Source of the DNA: Balanoglossus misakiensis
Lineage: Eukaryota; Hemichordata
NCBI GenBank assembly: GCA_040954595.2
Contig: CM082578.2
Location: forward strand, 15,810,001-15,874,000
DNA: 64,000 nt
Reading direction: 5' to 3'
The translations under genes and the position numbers were made by a program. Positions 25,150-45,662 of the stretch are shown here, one piece after another (within the stretch, counting starts at the first letter, position 1; every line of letters starts with the position of its first letter). The notes below the pieces were generated by a model. It was given only the letters and a program-made list of their open reading frames with translations, was not told where the DNA came from and searched no databases.

Positions 25150-27743
25150 TCAGAGGGTGGTTGTTCTTTGAGTAAAAACATTTGGTTCAAGATCCACACG
25201 AACTCTAATAACATTTTCACTTTGCTTTGTCATATCGTTTGTGGGTCTGATCTGTTCGCGAACGAGGATATCGTCACTACTGCTCGACAGGTGTGGCTCG
25301 GGATTCCGTTGCTGATTTCCCGCATCACTGTCGACATCTTCTCCCTGATATTCAAAGACGCTGTCGGCTTCATCGGATTCTTCCTCGATTCTGGGACTAG
25401 TCCTTATATACTGCCCGCTGCAGTGCCTTCGCGAGTGCAGTCGCGTGTTGTGCTCGTTCAAAAGCTCCGTGTTTTCCGATTCACTAGGAATGCTTCTCAT
25501 GAATATGCCACTGGAAACCGAGGAGTTTCCTCTTCGAGGATACTGTTCGTTCAGGATCCTCTCCTCCTCCTCTTCCTCATCTCGCAAAGCTTCGTCGTAA
25601 GAGGGCGGTATCTGCAGCAAGATCCCGTCGTGAACAGTCACCACTGACGCTCTCCTCAACTCGTCATCCTCATCGTCTAAACCCGCCACATATTGGTATT
25701 TTGGCGGAATCGTTCCTTGTAGAATAGCAGGGGCGGTACTGACCGGGTGGAGCCCCCTGTTTCCTTCTCTGGAATGACTTATTCGCCGACCAGCGCTCCT
25801 TTCAAAAGGAAGGTACCAAGACGGTCGATAGGGTTGGCCTGAAAAATACGAGATCTGGTTAGCTTTGCCGATCCCACATGTTAAAGTGGATGAGAACTGA
25901 ATATACCCGCGTTGTACATCTCCGAGTCCAAAGGCACATAATATATGCAAATGCAAATTAAGTTTTCACCAATTTGCGTAACACTGGATTTTTATGAAAT
26001 ATTGTGCCCACATAACTGTGACCTATGTAATTATTTCGCGCCCATTCAAGTGTGACTATAAAGGACTGAGTAGAGCTGCCTACCGACTTCAACATCATTG
26101 TCTTCTATGTCTTCTACAGTACGGTGTCCCGGTCTGCGCATGCGAGGGGGACCGTCAACTTGGGTGGCATTTCTTATTTCATTGGCATCATCGCGAGCCT
26201 CTTTCGCGCGCTTGATGTTGACGTAGAGTATAAGGAAACAGATGATGAGCATGACCATGATGGCAAATGATGCGGATACTATCATTGATCGCTTGTCTTT
26301 ATCGTTCTCCAACGACGAATTCCACCAATCTACAGAATCAGATGTACAAAAAAGGGACAGCTATTAGAAACCTGTTAGCATAAGTGCAAACACCACTTGC
26401 ATTTCGTAGAGTTGTTTTAATGGAATAACCACAAAAAGCGTGAACTCTCAGCATTAACTTTCCCTTTCCAGTTAAACAATTCGCGAAACTACTACATGTA
26501 GTAACAATGATGGAACTTTACCATCCAAGAATTGACAGCGCCGTCCATAATACGGGCGAATGCAGAGACATTCGCCCGTCTCCACACAGATCCCTTCGTG
26601 ATCACATCCACCGTCTAGACGACAGTTGAACAAACTCGGTGTCTTCACATTCAAACCTGCAATTAGTTGTCAATTAGTTATTTCCTTAATCACTGGTTTA
26701 GGTCTTCGTCAATTTTCCGTTCGGAAAAAAATGCGATATACATGGATATAATTTCACTATGGGTTTACAGCTCATACTATATGTGACATTCTCATCTTCC
26801 GAAACCTGAAGAGCGTTTAAAGGCAAACATTTGAATCCAACGGACCGAAAGTACAAACCACTCCAGTGTTCACATTATTTCTACTAAAGGCTGTGTATCT
26901 GAATGTATTCACAGGGTAAACAAAGACCCGTTGTCAACAGCAACTTACGTTGTTCACAATGGATACCTTGGTAGCCATCTTCACAGACGCATGTCGGGAT
27001 ACGGTCATCACAGTATCCGCCATTTTGGCAACCACCGCACAAACTGTACGTGTCGTTTTTTCCTGTGAAGATAAAAAAATGAAAGTATAAGTTGCGATAA
27101 CTTTCGCTAAATGCAATAATTATGTGTGACATACGGTCCTACCATCACAGTGTGACATATCTTGTTTCCAGAAATTATTTATAGGCCTAAGAATGTCTGA
27201 GTGAGTGTCTTACGTTTTATGGCCGATGCAATGTTATTTTGGCCGCTTGATAAACTCTCAGACAACTATACTTGTACAAGATAACTATAAATCTGTCGAC
27301 ACTACCCCGATCAGTGAAATTCCCAAATAAAATGAACAAAACCTCACACACCAAATACCAACATCGGTTTAATAGATAGCAATACAGCAGATATCGCTCA
27401 TCAGAAAGTGAATTTATGTGAGCGACTGTAATTCAAACTTCTCTGAAATGCCTTCACGCTTGTACTTATATTTCGCATTGCGCGCATATTTTTATGGGTA
27501 AATACTGTAATGGGAACGTAACTTGAACACTATCAAAGTTAAAGAGCTGTACAAATCAGGATTGTTACTTTGATTACTGTATCAGGATGAAGACCTTAAC
27601 TCATGTCTTCCTATATAGAAAGGGAGTTTCGGATCAATAATAGTAAAAATCCCCCCAAAAAACTCACCTGCAACTTGACAGAAATTTGCTGACCAAAGGA
27701 TGAACAATGATACAAGCCATAGCATAATTCGATGGAACTCCAT
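25150..27743 (-). CDS. EGF-like, single-pass membrane protein with two PPxY motifs (paralogue D)
   Basis: Five coding exons, right to left: 27743-27668, 27062-26949, 26656-26522, 26329-26084 and 25838-25150, all in phase 1, giving 419 residues. A clear signal peptide (MLWLVSLFILWSANFC) is followed by EGF1 (Cys34-Cys61) and EGF2 (Cys75-Cys104). The membrane segment is at about 125-147. The tail is the most complete of the family: VDGPPR (166-171), PYRPSWYLPF (193-202), TAPAILQG (225-232), PPKY (235-238), PPSYDEA (268-274), SSGIFMRSI, then long acidic and Ser-rich stretches. The YRP/TAPA/first-PPxY block falls at the same residue numbers as in gene A, so A and D are likely the closest pair. The upstream acceptor at 27779 shows a 5' untranslated exon; a strong donor at 29789 is a candidate for its partner. 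Function unknown; WW-domain binding inferred. Confidence 0.87.
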
Positions 27744-30700
27744 ACCAGACAAATCAGGGAAGAAACTAGCACATGTTACCTACAAATAACAGTACCAACA
27801 TAACAACAATTGAAATCTCTTCAAATTTGTACATCAGAGTGCAAAGACTTCTGTTCATGAAAACTCTTCGTAATTTTTCAAATATGTATTCTGAATGTCA
27901 GAATATTCCATTCATGTAATTGGGCCCGTGAACTGATAGACTTCTTACATGCATATTACTGGTTTTGGTAACTCTTGGATCACGGCATCTATAGCGTAGA
28001 ACTCGTACTTTGAATCAAAACAAAATGGTCGTGTTCGCAACAAGCAAGCTGGGTACTTTATGCGCGCGCAGACAAAGCATACAAAAATTATGACGTTTTA
28101 CATTGCATTACATTTTCCAAATATTAATAATAAGAGGACATGTTCAGGCAAAAATTAAATGTTTTATTGACAAACAGGAAATGATCCCTTGTTGTCGTCA
28201 CTTATTGATAATATCCGTCACGGGTATAGACCATTAAAGGTCATCATCACAAAGGCCATGAGGGTCACCTATACAATTCAGGAGTCGCAACGACCACGAT
28301 AACATCGCCCATTCTATTAAAAGTCGGGGAGTGAGGCTTCCAAGATCATGCTAAGGTCAAGGAACATGGCTGTTTTGTTTACACAGAGACGCGTAAAGAG
28401 TTTTGGGCGTGAAGATTTTCGACTGGGTTATCTGAAGGAAAGCTATAGGCAGATTCTATGACGTCACGTCAGTTGGCAAGAACACCTGACCTCTGGATTA
28501 TTATTACTATTTACAAAGCATATTCAATGTTTCCTTTCTTCTCGGAATCCGCATAATGCGATGATGTTGACTGAGTCTCGGACCAACTGCGCCAGGCAAG
28601 TCAGCGTCATCTCTTGAAGAAAGGCTCGAGAGTCAGACACAACAATCATCGTACATTGTACTGGAGAAAATATTATCTTTACAAGTAACTGTCTTACATT
28701 GTCGTTCTTCACATGTGGTGGCTATACAATCATATACGTGTATACATGATACAATATTTGACGTTCAATGGTGTAATTTATGGATGGACGAACGATGCCG
28801 CCTGTGTCAAACATGGTCAGAGTTCAACTGGGATGTTATGGCAAATGCATTCCTAAACATCGTTTACAGAATGCGGTCAGATAAGTTCAGATTCGTCTCG
28901 TTGAAACCATAAGTATGATGCGCAGATTGATTGACAGTGGGGCTTTTTATGTCATCACTTAAAATGACAAAAACAGACGTACAAGTATGGCAATTGAACC
29001 TTTGGTTGAATACGTTTTAAGTGAGTAGTCTCTAACTCAATACGACAGGCCTAAGCCCAGACGGCTAGGCCTATATGATAAAAATATTTTCAAAAATGTA
29101 AGACTATGTATCTTGCACGGTAGACAAAATTAGCTGCAAAATCTGCCGTATTTAAACTGACCATACACATTTTAAAACTTTATTTCGGCAGATATGTTGA
29201 TCTAGACTGATATAACTAGGTAATCAGTAATTAATGACGATACGATGGACCGACAATTTAAATACGTCATCGCGCACCTGTTGGTATTGGTCCCAGATCC
29301 AACGCCATAAAATATTGATCCGACGTAGGTCTAAGATGATATAAGGTCGCGATACTTGATAGACAAGGTAAATACCAACGACAAAGAAACTTGTATTGTA
29401 TGTAAAATGTGCGACGTCGACAAGGCAAGTCGTGTAAACAAACCAGGTCGATGATAACTAAGTAAGAACCCAGACGAACAGTTTACACGTAATCTACGTA
29501 CTATACATGGCTTCGGGCCAACGGTTGGTCATGGCCGCACAAGAATATCCAAACACGATTCACGGTACCAATTGGTGACTTCAGCTGTCTGTCATATGTC
29601 CATTTTTTTATTTTGAATATAGTCAGACGCGTGTGCTTCAACATGACCACGTACGGCCCCACGATAATAACTAGGCTTGCTGTACGACTGAGTGGTATGT
29701 TAGGCCTTCACGGAGTCATGGCTGTATCGACATAGATAGATGCCCTTGCTGGTGTTCACGAAGCGAAGCGACAGTGCAGTGGACTTACCTTCAAAATTTT
29801 CACCTTATCACGGGCATGGACAACATAGTCGAGTTGCAAAAAACACCAAGACCACCTGACAACGACAAAATTACGAAAGGTTTCAAATATTGACTAAAAA
29901 CAATCCACCTAGCCTAAGTCTAATGAACGTCAGATCCCAAACAGAACACGACTTCGCTTGTATCTATTAGGCGCATGCGCATTTCCCCTAACCCGGTCAT
30001 TACCACTGGTTAACCCGCAATGACCCCGACCCGACAAAAAAACTTGAGCATAAGCTTCTTTCCTTGCAAATCCAGATGTTAAGGCTGCCTCCCCCTCCTT
30101 AATTTACACAAGTGTACTTTCAATGTACTTTCAACGAAAAACAAAGATGAAAAGTACCCAAAACGAGGACTGCTTGTGATGTCGACAGCGTGAAGGGTTT
30201 CTGCATTGTTTGTGACACACGAGAAAGTAAAACGTTTGGTTGATACCCATGTACGATACTATTTTACTAGACTATAAATAGCACCGCATTTGGTGAAAAG
30301 GCATGAACCTCCGTGACTCCTTGATGATACTCTCAATGTCCGGGTAGAAAATTACCTAACAAAGTCACGTCTGTGAATATCTAATGATGTTTGTCGTCTC
30401 AGGCATAAAACATCAATTTACAACGTACATAATTTTCCCCAGATAACCCTTTAATGCCACTCCATTAAATATTATAGCTTTTATATGCCACATGCACAAA
30501 AACACACAAGGAAAAACATTTATTCGTGACAGATTAGGCCAACATTTTCCAAATCAGCCGAATTTTCCCGCCATTTTGATTAGACTCAATACATTATGAT
30601 ACAACAGAACACACTGTCTTAGTGAAGGACAATCAGTTCCATGCATTACAATGGATTACACAAAGCTGTGACTTTGAAGATTCCGTTGAATTATGCATCG

Positions 30701-32477
30701 TGTCCGCCATCTTTTGCATATTTTACATGAAGGCAGCCATATTGGTTTCACGCACATTTTTTTTAATTTGAAAATCTTGTGAAAACTTGTGCACGCAGCA
30801 ATAACAATACTTTATACCCACACCTCAGCAATTTTCCAGGGTCGGTTGCAAGCCACATGCAACAGTTTATCGTCGGCGGGGGCGGGCTCCTTCACAGACT
30901 GTCCTCTCCAGCCGGATCAGGGTGGTAGCGTTTTGCTGGAATTTCTATAAGCAATACTGACATGGAATATATTTTCACTAAAAGCTAAAAGCTACAAAAT
31001 AATATCATCATGGAGAGTGCAAAAGAAAGCTTCCGTATATCAAACAATTGCATTACTTTATTGTCATTTCCCCATACAATACGTAATCACGTGACTTTGA
31101 ACAATCACTTATAACCTTGTAAACAATAGCACCTTTCCATTTTCTGTAAATATATAGATACATATTTATATTCAATATTAAATAATCATCGAACATGCAC
31201 GCACTGTGTACCGAGAAACACCACGGTGTAGATATGACGCTGAGTAGCACAACGGCACACAGGATACTGTATCGATACTTCACTGAACTCCATAAACTCC
31301 GACGAACTTTACTAGTAAGCGAAGACAGACTCGACAGGCGTCGGAAGAAAGTGAGGATTAAATCCTGCGACGGAGGTAGGTATAGGTATGAGCTGCCAGA
31401 CTACACGGCACATACAACTATTGACGATGACATCGAATTCGCCAATACTGATGAGGATACGCGACTTGAGAATATGGAAGTAAGAATCTCGTGTACAAAA
31501 CAAACATAACATTTTTGTCAGAGATTTTGCTGAACACGTAAGTATTTGACCAACAAAATGTGCATCTTTCAACAATTGTACAACACAGGTACTAAAAGTA
31601 TTAGCTAACATTACCATGGAATTGAAAGTACGCCATGTCACACCAAGACAACGTTCTTTCGACCTATGTTTTACATTACAGTTGGTTTTTAATACATAAC
31701 TGGAAGACATCAAACATAAATACGTGTCGTTACATACACTCGATACTCAGACTGCGGGCATCACCACATTCGTTTATCATCGTTTATCTTGACGAGACAA
31801 AACTCAAGGCACGTGACAGACGACAAATGAAAATGTTGCGATGTTACACGGCAGTACATCATTTGGTACATGATAAACTTCTTTTATTCTGTCCAGACCC
31901 TTATTCTTCCGTGTGTGTTTGTGTTTTTGTCAATGCACATCACCTGTAGACAGTGTACCATGGCTTATGCACGTCAATTGGTGACCTGATACAACAGCAC
32001 ATGGACGCCGGACGCCATTTTGATATGTTCACATGCACTATCGAACAGGGAACGTGTTTGCCCTACATAAATGACCTTTCATTCGTCTGTTAAAAGTATT
32101 ATACGCACACCACACAGAGATGAGGTCCGAAACTTATTTTGATACGGCGACCTAACCAACCACTGCGCACGTATAGTATATAGTGCATGTATAACGTTAA
32201 CCACCACTCGGACATAAGGCACGATTTTTATACAGTGATCAGAACACGTGACAAAGAGCAAAACATCTTTACAAACAAAACATAACAATTCACCTAACAT
32301 TAGGCAGGTATATCCTACACGATGTCACTGTATCTGTTCAGTAATATGTGATCTGTGGAAGAAGTGACACATTTTTCGGCACTTGACCCAGTCTGGACTA
32401 TGCAATCAGGAAACATGGATGCGAACTGTCATATAGGCATCTTTGTGACTGCTGCCTCAGCTCCATCAGGGCCATTA
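27744..32477. other. Spacer upstream of gene D and downstream of gene E
   Basis: On the minus strand a strong donor (TTTTGAAG followed by gtaagt) at 29789 is a plausible end of the untranslated first exon of gene D. That would put its promoter at about 29.8-30.1 kb. The gene E 3' untranslated region enters from the right; AATAAA (minus) lies at 31883-31888, about 590 bp past the stop. Overlapping open frames of 104 codons (31195-31509, plus) and 133 codons (31312-31713, minus) have no recognisable domain and I leave them out. No other exon was found. Confidence 0.4.
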
Positions 32478-39302
<6,825 letters not shown>

Positions 39303-41502
39303 AAGCCTATAAGATAAAAGTAGATGAATGAGGAATTACGTAAGCAGTGACATGTCACCTGAGAAAAGTGGCTTCTATTACAGGTGGCGCTTCACGGGTC
39401 ACAAAGATAGTTCCATTTGAGAAAAACTAGTAACCACAAAAAATAATTTATGACAAGGGAATCGACAGAAAAAAAACTTTAAAAAACGACGTCGTTATTT
39501 TAAGTATTGGCAAAATATAGGACACGGGCCGCGAGGTTTGGCTTCAAGCTGCCATGACAACGCATGCACATGTAAGAACATGTCTTCTGCGCAGACGACA
39601 CCCATAATGCGCCTAATATAAAAGAAATGATGTCTGCAGGGCGTAAAATTGTCGTCTGTTAATATAATCCGCTCAGATTTCATCAAGGCGTCCAATAAAC
39701 CTAGGAAGTATCGGAGAATTAAAATGCAACGTAAATTTCAATTTTCATTTCCACCTTCTTGGGTTTTGGAGCGGAATATCAAACTGAGCAGACGGCTTCA
39801 GAGAAAACATGGCGAGGTTTTGACTATGAATAGGCCGATCACATGTAATTTTGAAGAAAAAAAATTACGTTTCGTAATCAATTCAACTTATATGATTTAT
39901 ATCCTGGCGTGACCTTACATTCATATTTGATTTATGATTTACCGGGTTTTTCACTGAATCATGCATGAATTTAGTCTGCTGAATTATGTCGATCGAGATT
40001 TAGACAAGAGCTGAAATGTTCATTGAAAAGCGGTCAAACAATCAAGACGTAGAATGAAGTGAAGATTATAGGAGAGCGAAGGAGCAATGTGTGTCTGCTA
40101 CCCTTGACACCATTACCGCGTAAAGAGGACATTTATGAAAATTAAATGGGTTATAAAACCTTTAGACCTACCTCTCTATGAGATAAGGTGATCCGTTTCG
40201 GTAACCTATGAAAGGGAGGGCTGCGTCCTTTCAATGTAGCGTTTCTTAGCCTTCTTCCCTACGTCTTATCAATGTCTTGGGTACGTGGCGTGAGGTTCGC
40301 TTTATGTCTCCACAGAAATTGACTAAATGCCGACATAACCAGTTGGAGAGCAGGTTGGGGTCACACCGTGCACGAGTCTGTCTGTCATAGATCGCGGGAT
40401 GACATTTCAGTGAACGAGACGATCAATGAATGGGACTGGGAAGAGATGGCTAGCAAAATATGGAGAGGCTACTAGAAATTGACACAAAATAACGCAGCGG
40501 TGGGGAGTACGCATGCGTCAGCCGCTGATGCGGAGAGTAAATGAGTCGTGGGTCATGGTTTCTCGATTACTTATAATATGCGAATGCTGACATACAGGTT
40601 ATAGAGTGTCATAGGAACTTTGATAAGAAATCAATGTGACTAGCTATTGATTTACTGATAAGTCACCCATAAGTCAGAAAATTCGAATGTTACAAATAAG
40701 TTTCACTTTATCACTTTCTAGAACATTCTCATCGAATGGGATAAAGTTATCTCCTACAATATAATGTCGTAGCATTTTTGTCCGTTATGAGAAATCATGT
40801 TTCAAGTGATGGAACGTTTTTTCACAAAGTGTGTAAAAAGGATGTAATGTGCTGTGTTTGAGGACATGATATGTGTACAGCTTTGGTGCCAATCAAACAT
40901 TAGGCCTACGTGTATCACTACCACAAATTTCACAAAATTCTGCTGTTCAGTTTGAGATAGACACACAATACTTACAGATTTATTCGAATACGCGTATTTC
41001 TCCCTGTCCATGCCATCCACGTACTCCTTCACGCCACTCAAAGATATATCGTGTCTATGTTCTTTCCAGGCCTAAAAGACAATATATAGTTTTGTTGTTT
41101 TATAAAGTATACTGTCGCGGTAGGATAAAATTGCAACGTGGAATTCATCTGCTATCAAACTGGCCTCCTAGAAAACAGCGATTTTGAACTCGTGTGGTAC
41201 CGTGACTGGCTATGCTGTATGCATCTCAACTTTTCTCATAGGCTAAATTGGTAGTGGAAACTTAATTGGGTCAAACATGTCAAACGTAGCCCACAACAAC
41301 AAAAGGACGCATTTTTTGTCACATGATTGCCCTGAGAATCATTTCAGGGAATATGACATTTTAATTTCCCGTTTAACGTGTGACAATGGGACAGATCAAA
41401 TCCCTATCGTCTACGGTCTACGACTATCGTTGTCCTGGTTGTCCTCAGGGTATTTTAGTAGTACGCCCTCTCTCACGGAAGCATATATTGTTGTTGGTCA
41501 AA
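39303..41502. other. Divergent spacer between gene E and the KLHDC10-like gene
   Basis: Should contain both promoters and the untranslated first exon of gene E. I see no coding exon. Open frames here are below about 105 codons and have no recognisable content. Confidence 0.45.
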
Positions 41503-44331
41503 ATGGCTGCGCCCATGAATGTTGGGCAAATCATAACTCTAGAACCAAACAAGAATCCTAGTACTGGTAAGCAGGCTAAAATCGTTCACATACTCTGCCT
41601 TGAAGTTGCTTTTGACTGTAGTAGTCACAGTCATTGTCATGAAAGTGGGGCCTTTTGTTGCACACACCGGCGATACCAAAATGGTTTCCAACCGAGGAAA
41701 CCACAACAACTTGGCGTTCGTGATAACCGAAAGCAAAACACAAAGTGACATTATGCAAGATTTTTCCAAGTTTGACGTTTCGGTTTGAATTTACCTGAAT
41801 GGACCTTTGGCATCGAATTCATTGGATTAGCCTGTTTTCTATGTGCAATCACATGGTGCATTGGTGGTGGTTTATGACTGCGCAGTCAGCTTTCCTGAAG
41901 TGGGGAGGGGGTCGAGGTGCACGTACGGTGTCAGATACTGATTTTATCCCCGCACATGCGCACACAAGCAAGCGCGTCTTCACTGGGACAAGTCAAATGT
42001 CGACCCCCCCCCCCCAATAAAAACAAGCTCAGGGTAAATGCCAGCAGTGATGTGTAAATCATTTTGAACTTAACTGCCATGTAACCATATAATCATGTTT
42101 TATTCTGTTATGCTTCCAGATGAAATTGCTCCCCACGAACGAAGTGGTCACTGTTGTGTTGCAGACAATAATTTTGTCTACTCCATAGGTGGCATTTTTT
42201 ATGACCCAATTGAAATCCTGATGATGGAAGAAATTGAAAACTATAACCCTGTCTTTAATGAGGTATTGAAACTCATATAGATGAACATAAATGACATTTC
42301 ATATGCTATTTGACTGGATACTGACTATGACCTGTCTCATCTCAGTAAACTGCAAAACAAGCATTCATCAACGATGACAGCATTGCTCCTGTAGTCTCCT
42401 CAACAAGCAAAAGTCTTCATAAGACTTTGTACATGATTTCTGATTTCAGATCTGGTGTTATAACATCTCCCTGAACGTTTGGAGTAAAGTTGCTATGAAA
42501 GGAGATAGTCCATATCTGACAGCATCAATGTCATGTGAGTAGTGTTGTTGAAAGTCGTGAAAAATGCTGATCTAACCAACTTTCACTTTTGAACAGCATA
42601 GCAGGCCTCTTGACGATCCTTTACAAGTTTCATACAACATTCACTCTTTGGTCTGAGTTAGAGTGCACAAATTCAACAGAATGGTCAACAGTTCCAAAAT
42701 GTGTCATTTAAATGTAAACTACTGCATTTTCCACTCCGCAGCAATTCTTTCTGGAAATATGATAATTACATTTGGAGGATCAGGATTTCCCTTTGGAGCT
42801 GAGAGTGACAATCGTGTGCACACTTTCAATGTGAAAACACAGATCTGGAAAACACTGCCATGTGTTGGAGAGAAACCACATGCAAAATATGGACAGGTAT
42901 GACATCATAGCAATGTATCAGTATTCCTGTAGGTAGTTACTCACTGAGCATACCTATGAGCCTCCATTTTTACAGTGTTAAAATCTTAGCCTGATATGTA
43001 CTGACTTTTCCACTTTTAGGCAATGGCACTGGTGCATAACCATTATTTGTATGTTTACGGTGGCTGTCGACGGACTGGATACGGGGCCTTCCTCTTCGAT
43101 TCTGATTTGCATCGTGTCAGCCTTCAGAGTCTGGTGTGGGAAAAAGTTCGGGATCCGAGTCGAGAACAACTGAAACAGAGTGCACACAAATCGCATGACT
43201 CATTAAAAAAGAAGTTGTCATCTCTTGAAAGTGATGACGGTGTGAGAGATGAAGACATAGATCTTGACATTGATGATTCCAGTGATGAGGCGGATGAGCC
43301 AGAAGAAGGCATGTATCCATTGTCAACGGGGTCTTACAGACATCAGGTTGTTAATGATGAAGAAAGGTTATACATCGTAGGAGGCGGAACATTATGGAGA
43401 GTAGTTTTATCATTAGAAATAGTAAGTCAATATACTGATTCCAATTTACATGCTTTGATTTCAAATGCGTTGCATGTATGACATGGTAGTTTACATGAGT
43501 CTCTATCATGTACATTTGTACACATTGATACAGTTTTTGTTTCAAAATGACAGTTTCATAATTCCTTGCTTTCATATTTACCTCCGAAGATTCATGCTTT
43601 CAACTACACAACAAGTAGATGGGAAGCTCTACAGAGTCATAGCGATCCATATCATCAAGAAGGTTTCCCACCACCAAGAAAGTATCACACATGTGTTCAG
43701 AAAGATAATGGTATGTGTTCCAGTACGCAAGACTGCAACATTGTCTGCATTGTCTCCTATGTCCTGTTCATAAAGGCAAAACTGTTTCTGAAAATTCTTC
43801 TTGAGATGCACACTGCCTTGTACATTGTGTCTTTTCTTTTCTATTCAATTCAGACGTCTTCATTTCTGGCGGCCATGATGGCTATGTTGTGTTCGATGAT
43901 ATTTGGAAGCTGACCTTACCAGATCTACAGTGGACGAAATTAGAAGTGTCACTTCCACAGACTCTGTTCTTCCATGCCGCAGCTATCACCCCAGTAAGTT
44001 TCACTTCTAATATCAAATTTGAATAAGGATAGCAAAGTAAATAATATCTCTGAGAATCGAACTTACGTAGTGGTACTCTTCTTTGTCGTTTCGTTACTAG
44101 GGTGGATGTATGTACGTCTTTGGTGGTGTGTGTACCATTGAGAACAACTTGAGAACATCGGCCTTGCACAAAATATGGCTGTACATACCAAGTCTTCAAG
44201 AGATCTGCTGGCAGACAGTTCTACACTTCATACCCGACATACAGACATTGAGTCAAGAACATTTGCTGTCCCTGGGTATCCCAAGGATGTTCATTGACAG
44301 ACTGCACTGGGACAAAACAGCTTTTCAATAG
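41503..44331 (+). CDS. klhdc10: Kelch domain-containing protein 10-like
   Basis: Eight coding exons: 41503-41566, 42120-42262, 42450-42534, 42742-42896, 43020-43421, 43590-43710, 43854-43993 and 44101-44331, 446 residues, all splice phases consistent. Recognised by landmarks shared with vertebrate KLHDC10: PHERSGHCCVADNN, LTASMS, FGGSGFPFG, GQAMALVHN, YRHQVVNDEERLYIVGGGT, the PPPRKYHTC stretch, DVFISGGHDG, DIWKL, GGCMYVFGG, then a C-terminal helical region (SLQEICWQTV) resembling a VHL/BC-box. Length matches the family (about 440). Known for KLHDC10: six-bladed kelch propeller, substrate receptor of a cullin-2 ubiquitin ligase for certain C-terminal degrons including alanine tails from ribosome quality control, and a positive regulator of ASK1 signalling in vertebrates. 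Odd feature: an acidic, Ser-rich insert of about 50 residues (exon 43020-43421) in a blade loop. The start is the first ATG of an AAAATGGCTGCG context and the exon joins in phase 1. Confidence 0.93.
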
Positions 44332-45662
44332 TCTTTGTGTTGGACCAGTTTGTCATTGTGCAATGCAGCACTTTTGATGGTGGCGACTGTTGTTACTGAA
44401 GCAGACAAACATGCAACAACAAGCATGGCTCAATTAACGTCCGAAAATGACATCAGAATCTGTGGGTTTGACAATGATTTGCTTTGTGAACAGACAAGAA
44501 TGTTTACTTTATATCAATGCAGATTTTTATGGAGTACTTTTGAATTAATATCTAACAAGATTTTCAAAACATACTTAATGCAACTTCTAGCAATCATCCA
44601 GCGATTTGTATTTTCAGTCTGATGGTAGAATTCATTGATCTATGGATCATAAGAAGCGCATCTACAAGACATGTGGGAGTAATATTGGAAAAAATAGCTT
44701 AGCAAGGTAGAAATATCTCTTTTGATAATACCAGCTATAAAAATCATCGGGTTTTATATGCAAGAGACAGATTTATATATTTCAGAAATCATGGCAAGTT
44801 ACCATTATTGTTAAATTGTCTTTTCATATTTCATATCAATTTTGTGTATAGTTGAGGAACTGAGTAAACAAGACTTGGCATGCTTCAGCAGAATAAATGA
44901 CGATAATTTATGATAACGTGTAGAGACAAGTGAATATAGCATATTGTAGTCAGTAGAGACAGGTAACGTTAGCTGTTGACAGTCTATGGCAACAGGCACT
45001 TATAGTTGATAGACTTCTCAACAGAATCGAAGAATAGTGTAAATATTCTATATGTATTTTGTCTGAAGAGACAAGAGGTACCATGTAATGCCTTCCTTTG
45101 TGTTGAACTTTGACCTTGGGGCCCAGTCATATACAGTTTTATTAGATTATAACCATTTTGGTGTGGCCTCAAAGAACTTTAAATTGTTTTAAACTGAATA
45201 TAATTATGGAATATACTCCAGCAACGACACCAGTTACTGTACAGACTTTTGCCGCTATAAATGCTACCATAGATACCACATTATTTTATTATACTTCATT
45301 CCATTTGCTCAAAAGGCCATTGACTAATATTGAATATCTACAGAAATGAAATGAACAGTAAGTATAAATACAATAAGTCACAAATCTCTCCGATTTGTAG
45401 ATTATGCTGAGAAATTTGAAAATAAATGTTTACAACTTGATATTATGCCCTTATTGCATAGTTTTATATTTGTAATCAAATGTATATTAATATTGCAGAA
45501 GTATTATGAACTATCCATGTCATACAATGACTTTGCTCCTCTCTATGTGGAATAAATAATAGAAATATTAAACCTCATCATATTGGCACATGTTATGAAA
45601 TCAAATATTGTATAGGAAACATTATAGCAGTCCCTCCATCACCGTTGACGGAGGAACTGTGC
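44332..45662. other. Tail-to-tail 3' regions of the kelch and filamin-repeat genes
   Basis: On the plus strand AATAAA lies at 45421-45426 and 45551-45556, downstream of the kelch stop. On the minus strand AATAAA lies at 45285-45290, about 375 bp past the filamin-repeat stop. If the distal plus-strand signals are used, the two transcripts overlap in antisense. No coding exon seen. Confidence 0.4.

Noticed and set aside
25084-25647. 187-codon plus-strand frame opposite gene D
   Set aside because: Antisense shadow of the gene D tail exon; the Leu/Ser-rich translation reflects the Glu-rich coding strand.
31195-31713. Overlapping plus- and minus-strand frames of 104 and 133 codons
   Set aside because: They lie in the presumed 3' region of gene E, overlap each other, show no domain, and neither has a convincing exon structure.
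43117-43326. Ser/His-rich minus-strand frames opposite the kelch acidic insert
   Set aside because: They mirror the acidic coding insert of the KLHDC10-like gene.
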